Assembly: GCA_033762735.1 (NCBI GenBank)
Contig: JANRLJ010000174.1
Coordinates: 22,491-86,490, forward strand
Origin: JANRLJ01 sp033762735
Lineage (GTDB): Bacteria; Chloroflexota; Anaerolineae; Aggregatilineales; Phototrophicaceae
Length of the DNA stretch: 64,000 bases
Direction: 5' to 3'
How positions within the stretch are numbered: position 1 is the first letter of the stretch; every line of letters begins with the position of its first letter. The notes under the pieces are model-generated. The model ran no database searches. It had not been told where the DNA came from and was given only the letters and a program-made list of their open reading frames with translations. Below, piece by piece: positions 16,067-25,051 of the stretch. The position numbers and the translations under genes are program-made.

Positions 16067-17719
16067 CTAAATTTCCAGATAATCGCGCAGTTGGCGGCTG
16101 CGGGTAGGATGACGCAGTTTGCGCAGCGCCTTCGCTTCGATCTGGCGGATGCGTTCGCGCGTGACGCCGAAATGCCGCCCGACTTCTTCCAGCGTGTGAT
16201 CCTGCCCATCCTGCAGGCCGAAGCGCATTTCCAGCACCTCGCGTTCGCGGTCGCTCAGCACACCGAGGGCAGAGCGAATCTGCTCCTTCAGCAGTTGACG
16301 ACTGGCCGCATCGACTGGCCCCGGCACCTTATCATCCTCGATAAAGTCGCCAAGCAGGCTGCTGTCTTCCTGACCAATCGGCATTTCCAGGCTCATCGGC
16401 TCCTGGCTGATGCGCATGATCTTGCGCACCTTCTGCGCGGCGCGGCGCAGCTTGCGCTGGAGGCTGGGGTCGAGGTTAATCCCGTTGCGGCGCAGCAGCT
16501 TGATCGCCTCGGTTTCTTCCGGCGTCAGGAAGTCCATCTCCAGCGCGATCTGTTCGGCGCTTGGCTCCGCGCCCAACTGCTGAATCAACTGGCGCTGCAC
16601 CCGCATCAGGCGGTTGATCGTCTCGACCATATGCACCGGGATGCGGATGGTACGCGCCTGATCGGCAATGGCACGGCTGATCGCCTGGCGAATCCACCAC
16701 GTCGCATAGGTGCTGAACTTGAAGCCTTTGGTATGGTCAAACTTGGCGACCGCCCGCAGCAGGCCGATGTTGCCTTCCTGAATCAGATCGAGGAAGTTAA
16801 TGCCACGTCCCATGTAGCGCTTGGCGACGCTCACCACCAGACGCAGATTGGCGCGGGTGAGCGCTTCCGCCGCCAGTTCGGACTTATGCTCGATTTCCTC
16901 GAACAGATGCGGCAGTTCATCCAGCGTGTCTTCATCGGCATACAGCCAGCGCTGGAACAGGTCACGCGGCGGCAGCGCTTTGTTTTCGCGCCAGTACTTG
17001 CGCAATTCCATCTGCTGATTGTAGGGGACGACGTACAACCCCTGCATCACATCGAACAGGCGCCGCGCCATTTCTGTCCAGTCGTCGTCCTTGCCCCACT
17101 CGAACTGGCGCAGATATTTGCGCGTATACGAGCTTTCATTGACGTTCCAGTCCTTCGTCACCTGCTGCACTTCGTCAATCAACTCGCGCAGATCAGGTGT
17201 GGGGACGTTGTACTGCTCTGCTGCTTCGATCACGCGCTGCCAGTTCTTGCACATGTAATCGTAGATCAGCGTGACAATCTCCGCCGGGATGGGCAGCCCC
17301 GACGGTTTGGCGTTTTCCTCGCTGGAAAGCTGGTCGGTCAGCGATTGCAGCAGCCGTTCCGCCGCGATCTGCGTGCTCAGCCACATCTCGCGGTTGGTGT
17401 CCAGCAGCGGCACCTGACCGATTTCCTTCAGATACATCCGCACCGGGTCATCGGCCAGTGATACCGCGTCCAGCCGGGCGGCTTCATCCAGAAAGCCCTC
17501 GTCGTCGATTTCTTCCAGGTCTTCCTCGTCAGGTTCGTCACCCAACAGGTCACCCTCGGCGCCCTGCCCACCCAGATCGTCGAGAACAGCATCGTCATCA
17601 ATCTCAACATCGAGTTCTTCCTCACCGATGTCGAAATCTTCCGGCATATCCTCTCCATTATTGACTTCGGCTTCTTTCACGCCTTCGGGTTTTTGCTTGC
17701 GTTCACGTTTCTTTACCAT
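16067..17719 (-). CDS. rpoD/sigA: RNA polymerase primary sigma factor (sigma-70)
   Basis: A 550-residue primary sigma factor. After an acidic, low-complexity N-terminus (1-75), region 1.2 begins at DPVRMYLKEIGQVPLL. Regions 2.1-2.4 are at about 300-380 (LRLVVSVAKRYMGRGINFLD ... FSTYATWWIRQAISRAIADQ). Region 3 follows. Region 4 ends the protein (LSDREREVLEMRFGLQDGQD ... VTRERIRQIEAKALRKLRHP), with the helix-turn-helix that reads -35 elements. About 150 residues between regions 1.2 and 2 are the usual non-conserved segment. The start at 17719 overlaps the end of dnaG by 17 bp, the classic dnaG-rpoD macromolecular-synthesis arrangement without rpsU. The many TTG-/TATAAT-like promoters here fit this factor. 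Confidence 0.95.
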   Translation of the reverse strand: MVKKRERKQKPEGVKEAEVNNGEDMPEDFDIGEEELDVEIDDDAVLDDLGGQGAEGDLLGDEPDEEDLEEIDDEGFLDEAARLDAVSLADDPVRMYLKEIGQVPLLDTNREMWLSTQIAAERLLQSLTDQLSSEENAKPSGLPIPAEIVTLIYDYMCKNWQRVIEAAEQYNVPTPDLRELIDEVQQVTKDWNVNESSYTRKYLRQFEWGKDDDWTEMARRLFDVMQGLYVVPYNQQMELRKYWRENKALPPRDLFQRWLYADEDTLDELPHLFEEIEHKSELAAEALTRANLRLVVSVAKRYMGRGINFLDLIQEGNIGLLRAVAKFDHTKGFKFSTYATWWIRQAISRAIADQARTIRIPVHMVETINRLMRVQRQLIQQLGAEPSAEQIALEMDFLTPEETEAIKLLRRNGINLDPSLQRKLRRAAQKVRKIMRISQEPMSLEMPIGQEDSSLLGDFIEDDKVPGPVDAASRQLLKEQIRSALGVLSDREREVLEMRFGLQDGQDHTLEEVGRHFGVTRERIRQIEAKALRKLRHPTRSRQLRDYLEI

Positions 17720-19898
17720 GAATTCCTGCTCTACCTCTAATCGGATTGATCTGGCGATCTAACTCGGCATCGAGCAACAGCCGCGCTTGATGAGCATAAG
17801 CAATTTGAATACCTAACTCTACTGCGAACGTCCATTGATTTGTTTCTTGCGCGTCCTGCTGCATAAAATTGTATTCATTGATCTCTCGCTTTAGTCTCAT
17901 CAACCGCAATCGCAGGGATTTTTCAATGATTTCAAGGTTTGGTTTGACACGAGGAAAAGTGTACTTTTTGTAATCCTGCCAAAGATCGTGAATAAAATCC
18001 CCCCAAAAGCGCTCCCCAACTGCCTCATGAACCATCCGACTTTCATCTTCCAGCAACAAATCGATCTCTACTAATAGCGAGGGGTGAACATATTCCCGCA
18101 CATAGTCAAGTATCTCTAAATCATGCTGCTGAAGAGCCTCCAGGAAAGTTTGCATTAGCACCCGAAAATTTACGCGGTTGAAATCAACAACGCCCAAGTC
18201 GCAAAGGGGACCCTGCCTTAATAGCTCATTATCGCCAGCGAGTTCCCGAAATTTACGATTGACTTGATAATACAATTCCGAATTACGAAAGAGGAGGCTC
18301 AAACAGTGCGCTTCCAAAATAGCTTCAGCTATAGAAGGAGATTTGACTATCCTTGTATTAATAGGCGAAGGGTTTGGACGAGTAGGTGAAATGTCATTAA
18401 CATCACTTGTATTTAGGACAGTGTTCAAACTTTCACTACGAGGCGTTACACTATTTGCGGTACTGTGACCAACAGACGATGGCTCACGATGTTTAGCCAC
18501 CTCATCTTTATTTTGTTCACCAGTCAGGTTGTCTTTAAGTGCAATTGCTGCTTGCCGTGCTTTTTTAAGTTCAATTATACCTTTTTCTTGACGCGCCCAT
18601 TCCAGCAGATCATCCTCTGCAATACGAAGACGACGTGATAATTTCTGTATATTATCCTGAGTGTATAAGTTATTCTCGGAAGCAGTTAACACTGGTAGCA
18701 CTCGCCGCGCCACCGCTTCGCGCTCCTGCACGGTCGCGTTCTGGGGCAGCGCCGCCGCTTCCATCTGAATCACATAATCCGCTACCGGCACGGCGTTCTG
18801 CATCAGGTCGCGCCAGCTGTCGGGCGTCTCCCGAATCAGATCATCCGGGTCTTTCGCGCCGGGAATTTGCAGAATGCGCAGATCAACCGACAGCCGCCCC
18901 GCATAGTCGCTTTCGAGCGTCTGCCGCGCCGTTTCCAGACTGCGGCGTGTGGCGCTCTGCCCGGCGGCGTCAGAATCGAGCGCCAGAATAATCTTTTTAG
19001 CATAGCGCGGCGCGAGCATTTTGATCTGTGTTTCGGTCATGGCCGTGCCCATCTGCGCGACCACGTTGGTAAACCCGGCCTGATGCGCCTGAATCGCGTC
19101 CATATAGCCTTCGACAATCACAGCGGTTTCGCTGTCGCTGATGGCTTTCTTCGCCAGATGCAGGCCGAACAGCACCCGGCTTTTATCAAACAACGGCGTT
19201 TGCGGAGAGTTGAGATACTTGGGGTTGTCGTCGGGATCGAGCGCACGCGCACCAAAGCCGATCACCCGCCCGCGTTCATCATAGATGGGGATCATCAAAC
19301 GGTTGCGGAAGCGATCATACACCCGCCCGTTATCGTTTCTGGTGGCAATTCCCGCGTCTAAAATTTCGCTGTCCTTATAACCGAGATCAAGCAGGGCTTC
19401 CAGCATATTGCTCCAGCCCGCCGGGGCAAACCCGATCTGGAAGCGTGTGATGGTTTCGTCCGTCAGACCACGTTTTGTTCGTGCGTAACTTAGAGTGGCT
19501 GAACTTGCCTCGGTCTTACCTTCGATCAGGTGACGGTGATAAATCTCCGCTGCTGACTGCATCAGCCCGCGCAGCTTGTCCAGCACGTCTTCCCGCTGGC
19601 GCTGCTCGGGGGACTGCTTTTTGACTTCCACCCCGGCCATGCGTCCCAGGTTTTCCAGCGCCTCGCCGAACGACCACCCGTTCTGCTTCATAGCGAACGA
19701 GAAAATATCGCCACCCTCCGCACATGCACCGAAGCAGCGCCAGGTTTGCGTATCCGGGTTGACGCTGAAAGAGGGCGTTTTCTCCGAATGGAAGGGGCAG
19801 CACGCCTTATACGTCCGTCCGGCTTTTCTGAGCGGCGCATACTGTTGGATATAGGTGACAATATCCAAACGGGACTTGATTTCGTCAACGACTGACAT
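17703..19898 (-). CDS. dnaG: DNA primase DnaG, with compositionally distinct C-terminal third
   Basis: The replication primase, 731 residues. The CHC2 zinc-binding domain is at 33-64 (CPFHSEKTPSF, Cys34/His37; RCFGACAEGG, Cys55/Cys59, one residue more than the usual C-x2-C). The TOPRIM catalytic core includes IVEGYMDAIQAHQAGF and LALDSDAAGQSA. Residues from about 403 are encoded by DNA that is clearly AT-richer than the rest and carry a Ser/Asn-rich linker (about 460-525) before the DnaB-interacting helical domain. The change falls near 18690. The gene has its own promoter and is followed by the sigma factor gene with a 17 bp overlap. Function is firm; the origin of the C-terminal part is open. 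Confidence 0.95.
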   Translation of the reverse strand: MSVVDEIKSRLDIVTYIQQYAPLRKAGRTYKACCPFHSEKTPSFSVNPDTQTWRCFGACAEGGDIFSFAMKQNGWSFGEALENLGRMAGVEVKKQSPEQRQREDVLDKLRGLMQSAAEIYHRHLIEGKTEASSATLSYARTKRGLTDETITRFQIGFAPAGWSNMLEALLDLGYKDSEILDAGIATRNDNGRVYDRFRNRLMIPIYDERGRVIGFGARALDPDDNPKYLNSPQTPLFDKSRVLFGLHLAKKAISDSETAVIVEGYMDAIQAHQAGFTNVVAQMGTAMTETQIKMLAPRYAKKIILALDSDAAGQSATRRSLETARQTLESDYAGRLSVDLRILQIPGAKDPDDLIRETPDSWRDLMQNAVPVADYVIQMEAAALPQNATVQEREAVARRVLPVLTASENNLYTQDNIQKLSRRLRIAEDDLLEWARQEKGIIELKKARQAAIALKDNLTGEQNKDEVAKHREPSSVGHSTANSVTPRSESLNTVLNTSDVNDISPTRPNPSPINTRIVKSPSIAEAILEAHCLSLLFRNSELYYQVNRKFRELAGDNELLRQGPLCDLGVVDFNRVNFRVLMQTFLEALQQHDLEILDYVREYVHPSLLVEIDLLLEDESRMVHEAVGERFWGDFIHDLWQDYKKYTFPRVKPNLEIIEKSLRLRLMRLKREINEYNFMQQDAQETNQWTFAVELGIQIAYAHQARLLLDAELDRQINPIRGRAGIHGKET

Positions 19899-19925
19899 GC
19901 CGGGAGTCCTTCTCTAGGATTGTTG

Positions 19926-19954
19926 ATTATAGGCGTGGCAAACAGGGGACGCAA
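19926..19954 (-). promoter_or_regulatory. Promoter of dnaG-rpoD
   Basis: On the minus strand -35 TTGCGT (19954-19949), a 17-base spacer and a perfect -10 TATAAT (19931-19926). This places a transcript start about 20 bases before the dnaG ATG at 19898, which has AGAAGGA as ribosome binding site. Confidence 0.75.
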
Positions 19955-20008
19955 CCGAAGAAGTGGCTGATAACGAGAGTCGTTCAGGCTTTTTTACAAT
20001 TGGGGTTC

Positions 20009-20980
20009 TTAAATTTGTAAAACAATTTTGCCGAAGTTCGCGTTGGCTTCCATCGCTCGATGGGCAGCGGCGGCTTGTTCCAGAGGATAGACCGAATCCA
20101 GCACGGGGATAAGTTCGCCTGTCTCAAAGCGATGCAGTGTAAACTCGCTGAACGCTTCCACCAGCGCGGCCTTTTGTGGCAGCGGCATCGGACGCAGCGT
20201 TGTCCCGGTGATCGTCAGGTGCTTTCGCATCACCGGGCCAAGGTCGAGTTCCCCGCGTGAACCGCCCAGAAAGCCGATCAGCATCAGCCGTCCGCCCCGC
20301 GCCAGCGCCGTCATGTTCTGGTTCCAGTACGATGCGCCGACGAAATCCAGCACCACATCCACGCCGCGACCATCCGTCGCTTCCAGCACCCTCTGCGCAA
20401 AATCCAGGGAGTGATAGTCAATCGCCATGTCTGCGCCCAGTGCCTCGCAGCGCTGCCGCTTTTCATCGCTTCCAGCGGTCGTGAACACCCGCGCACCCGC
20501 TGCCCGCGCCAGTTGAATCGCAGCCGTACCAACGCCGCTTGCGCCTGCATGAATCAGAACAGCCTCACCCGCTTGCAGCCTGCCCAGCATGAACAGGTTG
20601 AGGTAGGCCGTCAGAAAGGCTTCGGGGATACAGGCGGCTTCTTCAAACGAAAGATTAGCGGGAATGGGCATGGCAGTTTGCAGCGGGACAGCAGCCAGTT
20701 CGGCATAGCCACCGCCCGTGACCAGCGCCATCACGCGGTCGCCCGGCTGCCAGCGACCTGCGCCTTCGACAACTTCCCCGGCCAGTTCCAGACCGACGAT
20801 GGAAGATGCGCCGGGTGGCGGGGGATAACCTCCCCGCCGCTGCAACAGATCAGCCCGGTTGAGCGCGGTAGCGTGGGCGCGCACAAGCAGTTCATCTGTA
20901 CCCGGCTGCGGAGCAGGATGCTCTCCTACATAGAGGACATCCGCTTCGCCCGGCTGGTCGAACAGAACCGCTTTCATCAA
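20009..20980 (-). CDS. NAD(P)H-quinone oxidoreductase, zinc-independent MDR family
   Basis: A 323-residue medium-chain reductase of the QOR/TP53I3 (PIG3) type. The N-terminal catalytic fold has TALNRADLLQRRGGYPPPPG without the zinc-ligand cysteines of alcohol dehydrogenases. The nucleotide-binding motif HAGASGVGTAAIQLARAAGA (about 144-163) is typical of the NADPH-binding Rossmann fold. The predicted activity is NADPH-dependent reduction of quinones or enones. It lies 6 bp after the response regulator gene on the same strand and is probably co-transcribed with it. Confidence 0.88.
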   Translation of the reverse strand: MMKAVLFDQPGEADVLYVGEHPAPQPGTDELLVRAHATALNRADLLQRRGGYPPPPGASSIVGLELAGEVVEGAGRWQPGDRVMALVTGGGYAELAAVPLQTAMPIPANLSFEEAACIPEAFLTAYLNLFMLGRLQAGEAVLIHAGASGVGTAAIQLARAAGARVFTTAGSDEKRQRCEALGADMAIDYHSLDFAQRVLEATDGRGVDVVLDFVGASYWNQNMTALARGGRLMLIGFLGGSRGELDLGPVMRKHLTITGTTLRPMPLPQKAALVEAFSEFTLHRFETGELIPVLDSVYPLEQAAAAHRAMEANANFGKIVLQI

Positions 20981-20986
20981 ACAGGC

Positions 20987-21343
20987 TTAGGCGCCCATCA
21001 GCTTATTGAACAATTTCGGCAGATCGTCCGGCTCGAACGGCTTGACCAGAAAGGCGTTCGCCCCGGCTTCCATCACTTCATCTTCCACGTTCAGTCCAGA
21101 AGCAATCACAATCGGCGTTTTGGCGAAGGTTGGTGTGGCGCGCAAGTCGCGCAGCACATCCACCCCATCCATATCCGTCAGGTGATAGTCCATCAGGATT
21201 ACGTCCGGGTTGACCTTATTGGCTAAATCCATCACTTCGCCGCCGCGCCCTGCAATGGACACATCAAAGCCGTCCAGTTCCAGCAGGGTTTGCAGCAGCT
21301 TTACCGTCGTGCGGTCATCATCAACAATCATGACTTTGGGCAA
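20987..21343 (-). CDS. Single-domain response regulator
   Basis: A 118-residue receiver domain without an output domain. The acidic pair is in VMIVDDDRTTV, the phosphoacceptor Asp in DVILMDYHLTDMDG, the switch residue in PIVIASG, and the conserved Lys in FLVKPFEPDDL. TTG at 21343 is the likely start because GGGAGGTG ends five bases upstream; an ATG at 21358 would fall on that ribosome binding site. It probably relays phosphate or acts by protein contact. The partner kinase is not in the window. It lies between lon (upstream) and the quinone oxidoreductase. Confidence 0.88.
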   Translation of the reverse strand: MPKVMIVDDDRTTVKLLQTLLELDGFDVSIAGRGGEVMDLANKVNPDVILMDYHLTDMDGVDVLRDLRATPTFAKTPIVIASGLNVEDEVMEAGANAFLVKPFEPDDLPKLFNKLMGA

Positions 21344-21416
21344 GGATACACCTCCCATGAATGGCAGAGTTGGGTGAGGATGCGGCTTTATCAACAGCAT
21401 CCCCTGAATGGCAATG

Positions 21417-23951
21417 TTAGTGTAATGTGTTCTCAGCAGGCTGTCTACTGTCCGACGGCACAGGCACGTCTTCCAGCGCAGCGTCCAGCACTTCTTCCAG
21501 ATGCTCCACCAGGATAAAGTGCAGCGAATTGCGCACTTCTTCCGGCACGTCATCCAGATCGTTGGCATTCTTTTTGGGCACGATCACCGTATCCACGCCC
21601 AACCGATGCGCCGCCAGCACCTTGTCCTTGATTCCGCCCACCGGCATCACCTGCCCGCGCAGCGTGATCTCGCCCGTCATCGCAACATTTTTCTTGACGG
21701 GGCGGCTGGTCAGCAGCGAGGCCAGCGCGGTCGCAATCGTCACCCCTGCCGACGGGCCATCCTTCGGTGTCGCGCCAGCCGGAACATGCAGATGAATGTC
21801 GTTGTTGTCATAGAAGGACGGGTCAACCCCCAGTGACGAGGCTTTGGAGCGAATGTAGCTGAGCGCCAGCCGTGCGCTCTCCTGCATCACCTCGCCCAAC
21901 TGGCCGGTGTACTGGAAGCCTTTTCCGCCCGGCATCCGCGTTGCCTCGACGAACAGCACATCACCGCCGACGGGCGTCCAGGCCAGCCCGGTCGCCACGC
22001 CGGGGAGTTCGGTGCGCTCGATCAGTTCTTCCCGGTATCCGTAGCGCGGCTTGCCGAGGAGTTCGCGCGTCTGTTCACGGTCGATGACCAGTTTTTCGTT
22101 TTTGCCTTCGGCGATGCGCGTGACGACTTTGCGTGCCGCCCGCCCGATCTCGCGTTCCAGCGTGCGCACACCGGCCTCGCGGGTGTAATCACGGATGATT
22201 TCCAGCAGCGAGTCGTTGGTGAATTCGATCTCGTCGCGCCGCAGCCCATTTTCCCTGATCTGGCGCGGGACGAGATACTGCCGCGCGATGGCCGCCTTTT
22301 CCTGCTCGGTGTAGCCGCTGAGCTGAATAATCTCCATACGATCACGCAGCGGGCCGGGAATCGGCTCCAGTTCATTGGCGGTGGTGATGAACAGCACTTC
22401 GCTCAGGTCAAAGGCCACGTCCAGGTAATGATCGCGGAACTCGGCGTTCTGTTCGGGGTCGAGCACTTCCAGCAGTGCCGATGCCGGGTCGCCCCTGAAG
22501 TCCCGCCCCAGCTTATCGACCTCGTCCAGCATGATGACCGGGTTGCGTGTTTCCACCCGCCGCAGCGTTTGAATGATACGCCCCGGCAGCGCCCCGATAT
22601 AGGTACGGCGGAAACCGCGAATTTCCGACTCGTCGCGCACACCGCCCAGGCTCATGCGGATGAACTTGCGCCCCATCGCCCGCGCAATCGACGCACCGAG
22701 CGATGTTTTCCCGACACCGGGCGGCCCCACAAAACACAGAATCGCGCCCTGCCGCTCCCGGCGCACATAATCGGTTACTTCTTCTGCTTCGGTTTCCTCG
22801 GCACGTTCCGCCCGAAGTTTGCGCACGGCGAGGTATTCCAGAATGCGCTCTTTGATGTCTTCCAGCGCGTAGTGATCTTCTTCCAGCACCCGGCGAGCAT
22901 TCACAATATCCAGGTTGTCGTCCGTCCGTTTTGACCAGGGCAGGCTGGTCAGCCAGTCAAGATAGGTGCGGATGACGCCGTATTCCGCCGCTGCGGTCGG
23001 CAGTTTGGAGAGGCGGTCGAGTTCGCGCCGCGCTTCCTTCTCGGCTTCTTCGGGCATACCGGCCTGGGCGATCTTCTGGCGGAATTCCTCCACCTCAACG
23101 GCCTGCTCATCGGCCTCGCCCAGTTCACGCTGAATGGCCTTCAACTGTTCGCGCAGATAATACTCGCGCTGGGTCTTCTCCATCTCGGACTGGGCTTCGG
23201 TCTGGATTTTGCGCCCCAGTTCCAGCACCTCAATCTCTTTGGACAGCACGTCCATCAGATGGCGCAGCTTGGCCTCGGTGCTGTGGATTTCCAGCAGCTT
23301 TTGCGCTTCTTCCAGGTCGATGCGCACATAGGTCGCGACCGCGTAGACCAGTTGCAGTGGGTCATCCACGTTCAGTGCGGAAGACACCAGCTCGCTCGGA
23401 ATGCTGGGCATGAGGTCAGCCATGCGCTGGAACTGACTCACAACGGTATGCACCAGCGCTTCGACTTCCAGCGAATCCTCGACCGTCTCCTGCAGACTGC
23501 GCACCCGCGCCCGCAGATAGGGTTCGGTAGAAAGATACTCCTCGACTTCGATACGGGCCAAGCCCTGCACCAGCAGCCGAATCGTGCCGTCCGGCGCACG
23601 GAACAGCCGGTGAATTGAGGCCAGCGTCCCGATGTTATAGACATCATCAGGACCGGGCGTCTCTAAATCCGGGTCGCGCGAGGTCACAAGCCCCACCAAC
23701 CGATCTGCGCCGACCACATCATCAACCAGCTTAATGCTGCGCGGCTGCCCTACGGTAAGGGGAATCGCCGTTTGCGGATAAACGACCAGACCACGCAGGG
23801 GCAAAATCGGCAGTTCAGAGGGGATACTGGTAAAGTCGTCGTCCTGGTTCTCGGCCTCATTCTGAGCGCCGGGGTTTCGCTTGCTGCTGCTGGCGGGTTT
23901 GTCGTTCGCCGCCATCATCTGGATGGAAACCCGAGGGACTTTCTCGACCAT
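21417..23951 (-). CDS. lon: ATP-dependent protease Lon
   Basis: An 844-residue LonA protease that degrades misfolded and regulatory proteins in the cytoplasm. In order: a charged N-terminal tail, the LON substrate-binding domain (from about 47, LPILPLRGLVVYPQTAIPLT), a helical linker, and the AAA+ module with Walker A GPPGVGKT (409-416) and Walker B-region PVIMLDEVDKLG. The protease domain has Ser734 in PKDGPSAG and Lys777 in GGIKDK, spaced 43 apart as in E. coli Lon. The start MVEKVPRVSI at 23951 is the only long option. It is divergent from the cNMP-binding gene at 24214. Confidence 0.97.
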   Translation of the reverse strand: MVEKVPRVSIQMMAANDKPASSSKRNPGAQNEAENQDDDFTSIPSELPILPLRGLVVYPQTAIPLTVGQPRSIKLVDDVVGADRLVGLVTSRDPDLETPGPDDVYNIGTLASIHRLFRAPDGTIRLLVQGLARIEVEEYLSTEPYLRARVRSLQETVEDSLEVEALVHTVVSQFQRMADLMPSIPSELVSSALNVDDPLQLVYAVATYVRIDLEEAQKLLEIHSTEAKLRHLMDVLSKEIEVLELGRKIQTEAQSEMEKTQREYYLREQLKAIQRELGEADEQAVEVEEFRQKIAQAGMPEEAEKEARRELDRLSKLPTAAAEYGVIRTYLDWLTSLPWSKRTDDNLDIVNARRVLEEDHYALEDIKERILEYLAVRKLRAERAEETEAEEVTDYVRRERQGAILCFVGPPGVGKTSLGASIARAMGRKFIRMSLGGVRDESEIRGFRRTYIGALPGRIIQTLRRVETRNPVIMLDEVDKLGRDFRGDPASALLEVLDPEQNAEFRDHYLDVAFDLSEVLFITTANELEPIPGPLRDRMEIIQLSGYTEQEKAAIARQYLVPRQIRENGLRRDEIEFTNDSLLEIIRDYTREAGVRTLEREIGRAARKVVTRIAEGKNEKLVIDREQTRELLGKPRYGYREELIERTELPGVATGLAWTPVGGDVLFVEATRMPGGKGFQYTGQLGEVMQESARLALSYIRSKASSLGVDPSFYDNNDIHLHVPAGATPKDGPSAGVTIATALASLLTSRPVKKNVAMTGEITLRGQVMPVGGIKDKVLAAHRLGVDTVIVPKKNANDLDDVPEEVRNSLHFILVEHLEEVLDAALEDVPVPSDSRQPAENTLH

Positions 23952-24144
23952 CGCTACACATCCTGTTTCTGGTGTTTGTTCACCTTACGTCCAATGACGA
24001 ACCTGTACTTACAGGGATGATGGATTGTTGTTTGTCTTAAAGTTACACCATTGTAGCCTAAATCCCGGCCTGTGCCGTAAATAATTTATTAGACCCTTGC
24101 AACAGCGGATGAGAATTGTCATACAAAAGCGGGATGGGTATCGA

Positions 24145-24173
24145 TTGTGCGAAAGCCGGGCAGTACGTACAAT
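24145..24173 (+). promoter_or_regulatory. Promoter of the cNMP-binding protein gene
   Basis: -35 TTGTGC (24145-24150), a 17-base spacer, -10 TACAAT (24168-24173), 40 bases before the ATG at 24214. Both elements are good sigma-70 matches. Confidence 0.65.
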
Positions 24174-24213
24174 GGATGATAATCCTGTATTAAGAGACAC
24201 AAAGGGCGCATGG

Positions 24214-24660
24214 ATGGATCTTAAACACATTATGCGACGGGCAGATTTATTTCGCGGCCTGAATGATGCCCAGCTCCAGCAGATCGCCACCATCAGCCAT
24301 ATGGAACAGTATGAAAAAGAGGCGGTGATCTTTACGCAGGGCAGCGACGGCGACCGCATGTACATCGTCGGCCAGGGGCAGGTCGAGGTGCAGGTGCGCG
24401 ACGTTGACGGAACGACCTACGCGGCGATTTACCTGGGCGAAGGGCAGATCTTCGGCGAAATGGCGCTGGTGGACGAGGGCAGGCGCTCTGCGTCGGTCGT
24501 GGCGGTTGAGGATAACACCGTCGTCTATGGCGTTCCCAGCAAGGAGTTTAACGCGCTCTGCCAGGCCGATAATGCCATTGGCTACCTGATGATGCGCAAT
24601 ATCGCCCAGGATTTATCGTTCAAGCTGCGCCACCGCGATTTTGACCCCTCTGGCAGCTAG
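24214..24660 (+). CDS. Cyclic nucleotide-binding domain protein without DNA-binding domain
   Basis: A 148-residue protein made of one cNMP-binding (CRP/PKA-type) beta-barrel. ILFRGL-like entry (ADLFRGLNDAQLQQIATISH), the strand pair around IFTQGSDGDRMYIVGQGQVE and the phosphate-binding cassette region IFGEMALVDEGRRSASVVAV are clear. The Arg of GEMAL...RRSAS is in the usual cyclic-nucleotide contact position. There is no helix-turn-helix after the domain, so it is not a CRP-type regulator by itself. The ATG at 24214 has AAAGGG seven bases upstream, which is why I reject longer starts at TTG 24097 and ATG 24109. It is followed 20 bp later by a 71-residue gene. Confidence 0.85.
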   Translation: MDLKHIMRRADLFRGLNDAQLQQIATISHMEQYEKEAVIFTQGSDGDRMYIVGQGQVEVQVRDVDGTTYAAIYLGEGQIFGEMALVDEGRRSASVVAVEDNTVVYGVPSKEFNALCQADNAIGYLMMRNIAQDLSFKLRHRDFDPSGS

Positions 24661-24680
24661 GAACTCATGGAGCCAGTCAC

Positions 24681-24896
24681 ATGATCTACAAAGTCAGCTA
24701 CGTCGTGCAGGGGGGCGAGTTCCCCGGCGGCATCAAAAATCAGGAAGAAAAACCTTCGGTGGGTGGCCTCGTGCAGATCGGCCTGATGATGTTTGAAGTC
24801 CTTGAAGTGCAGGAGATGATGCCCCCGCGTGACGACTTCCAGTTCCTTCACGCCACCGTCCGCCCTGCCCCACGCAGCAAAACCAACCGAGACTAA
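24681..24896 (+). CDS. Small conserved-looking hypothetical protein
   Basis: A 71-residue protein (MIYKVSYVVQGGEFPGGIKN start) with GGAG eight bases before the ATG and 20 bp after the cNMP-binding gene, so likely the second gene of that transcript. The pattern of alternating beta segments (VSYVVQGG, VGGLVQIGLMMFEVLEVQEM, DFQFLHATVRP) suggests a small beta-barrel that may bind a partner. No family is recognised. A palindromic repeat lies right after its stop. Confidence 0.65.
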   Translation: MIYKVSYVVQGGEFPGGIKNQEEKPSVGGLVQIGLMMFEVLEVQEMMPPRDDFQFLHATVRPAPRSKTNRD

Positions 24897-24906
24897 ACGA
24901 TACCTG

Positions 24907-24935
24907 GCAGGGGCGACTCGGCGAGTCGCCCCTGC
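24907..24935. repeat. Intergenic palindromic repeat after the 71-residue gene
   Basis: The 14-base arms GCAGGGGCGACTCG and CGAGTCGCCCCTGC are perfect complements around a single central G. A closely matching unit recurs at 42171-42195. It may act as a transcription end for the plus-strand pair. Confidence 0.85.
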
Positions 24936-25051
24936 GGAAACGCCTCTCCGGGTTTAGATGCCCTGACCCCACGACGCTGCAAGGATAACGGTCAGTTGCA
25001 AATGGCGAAGCCGCGCTTATGCCTCATCGCTCCTTGCTTCTTTTACTGCAC

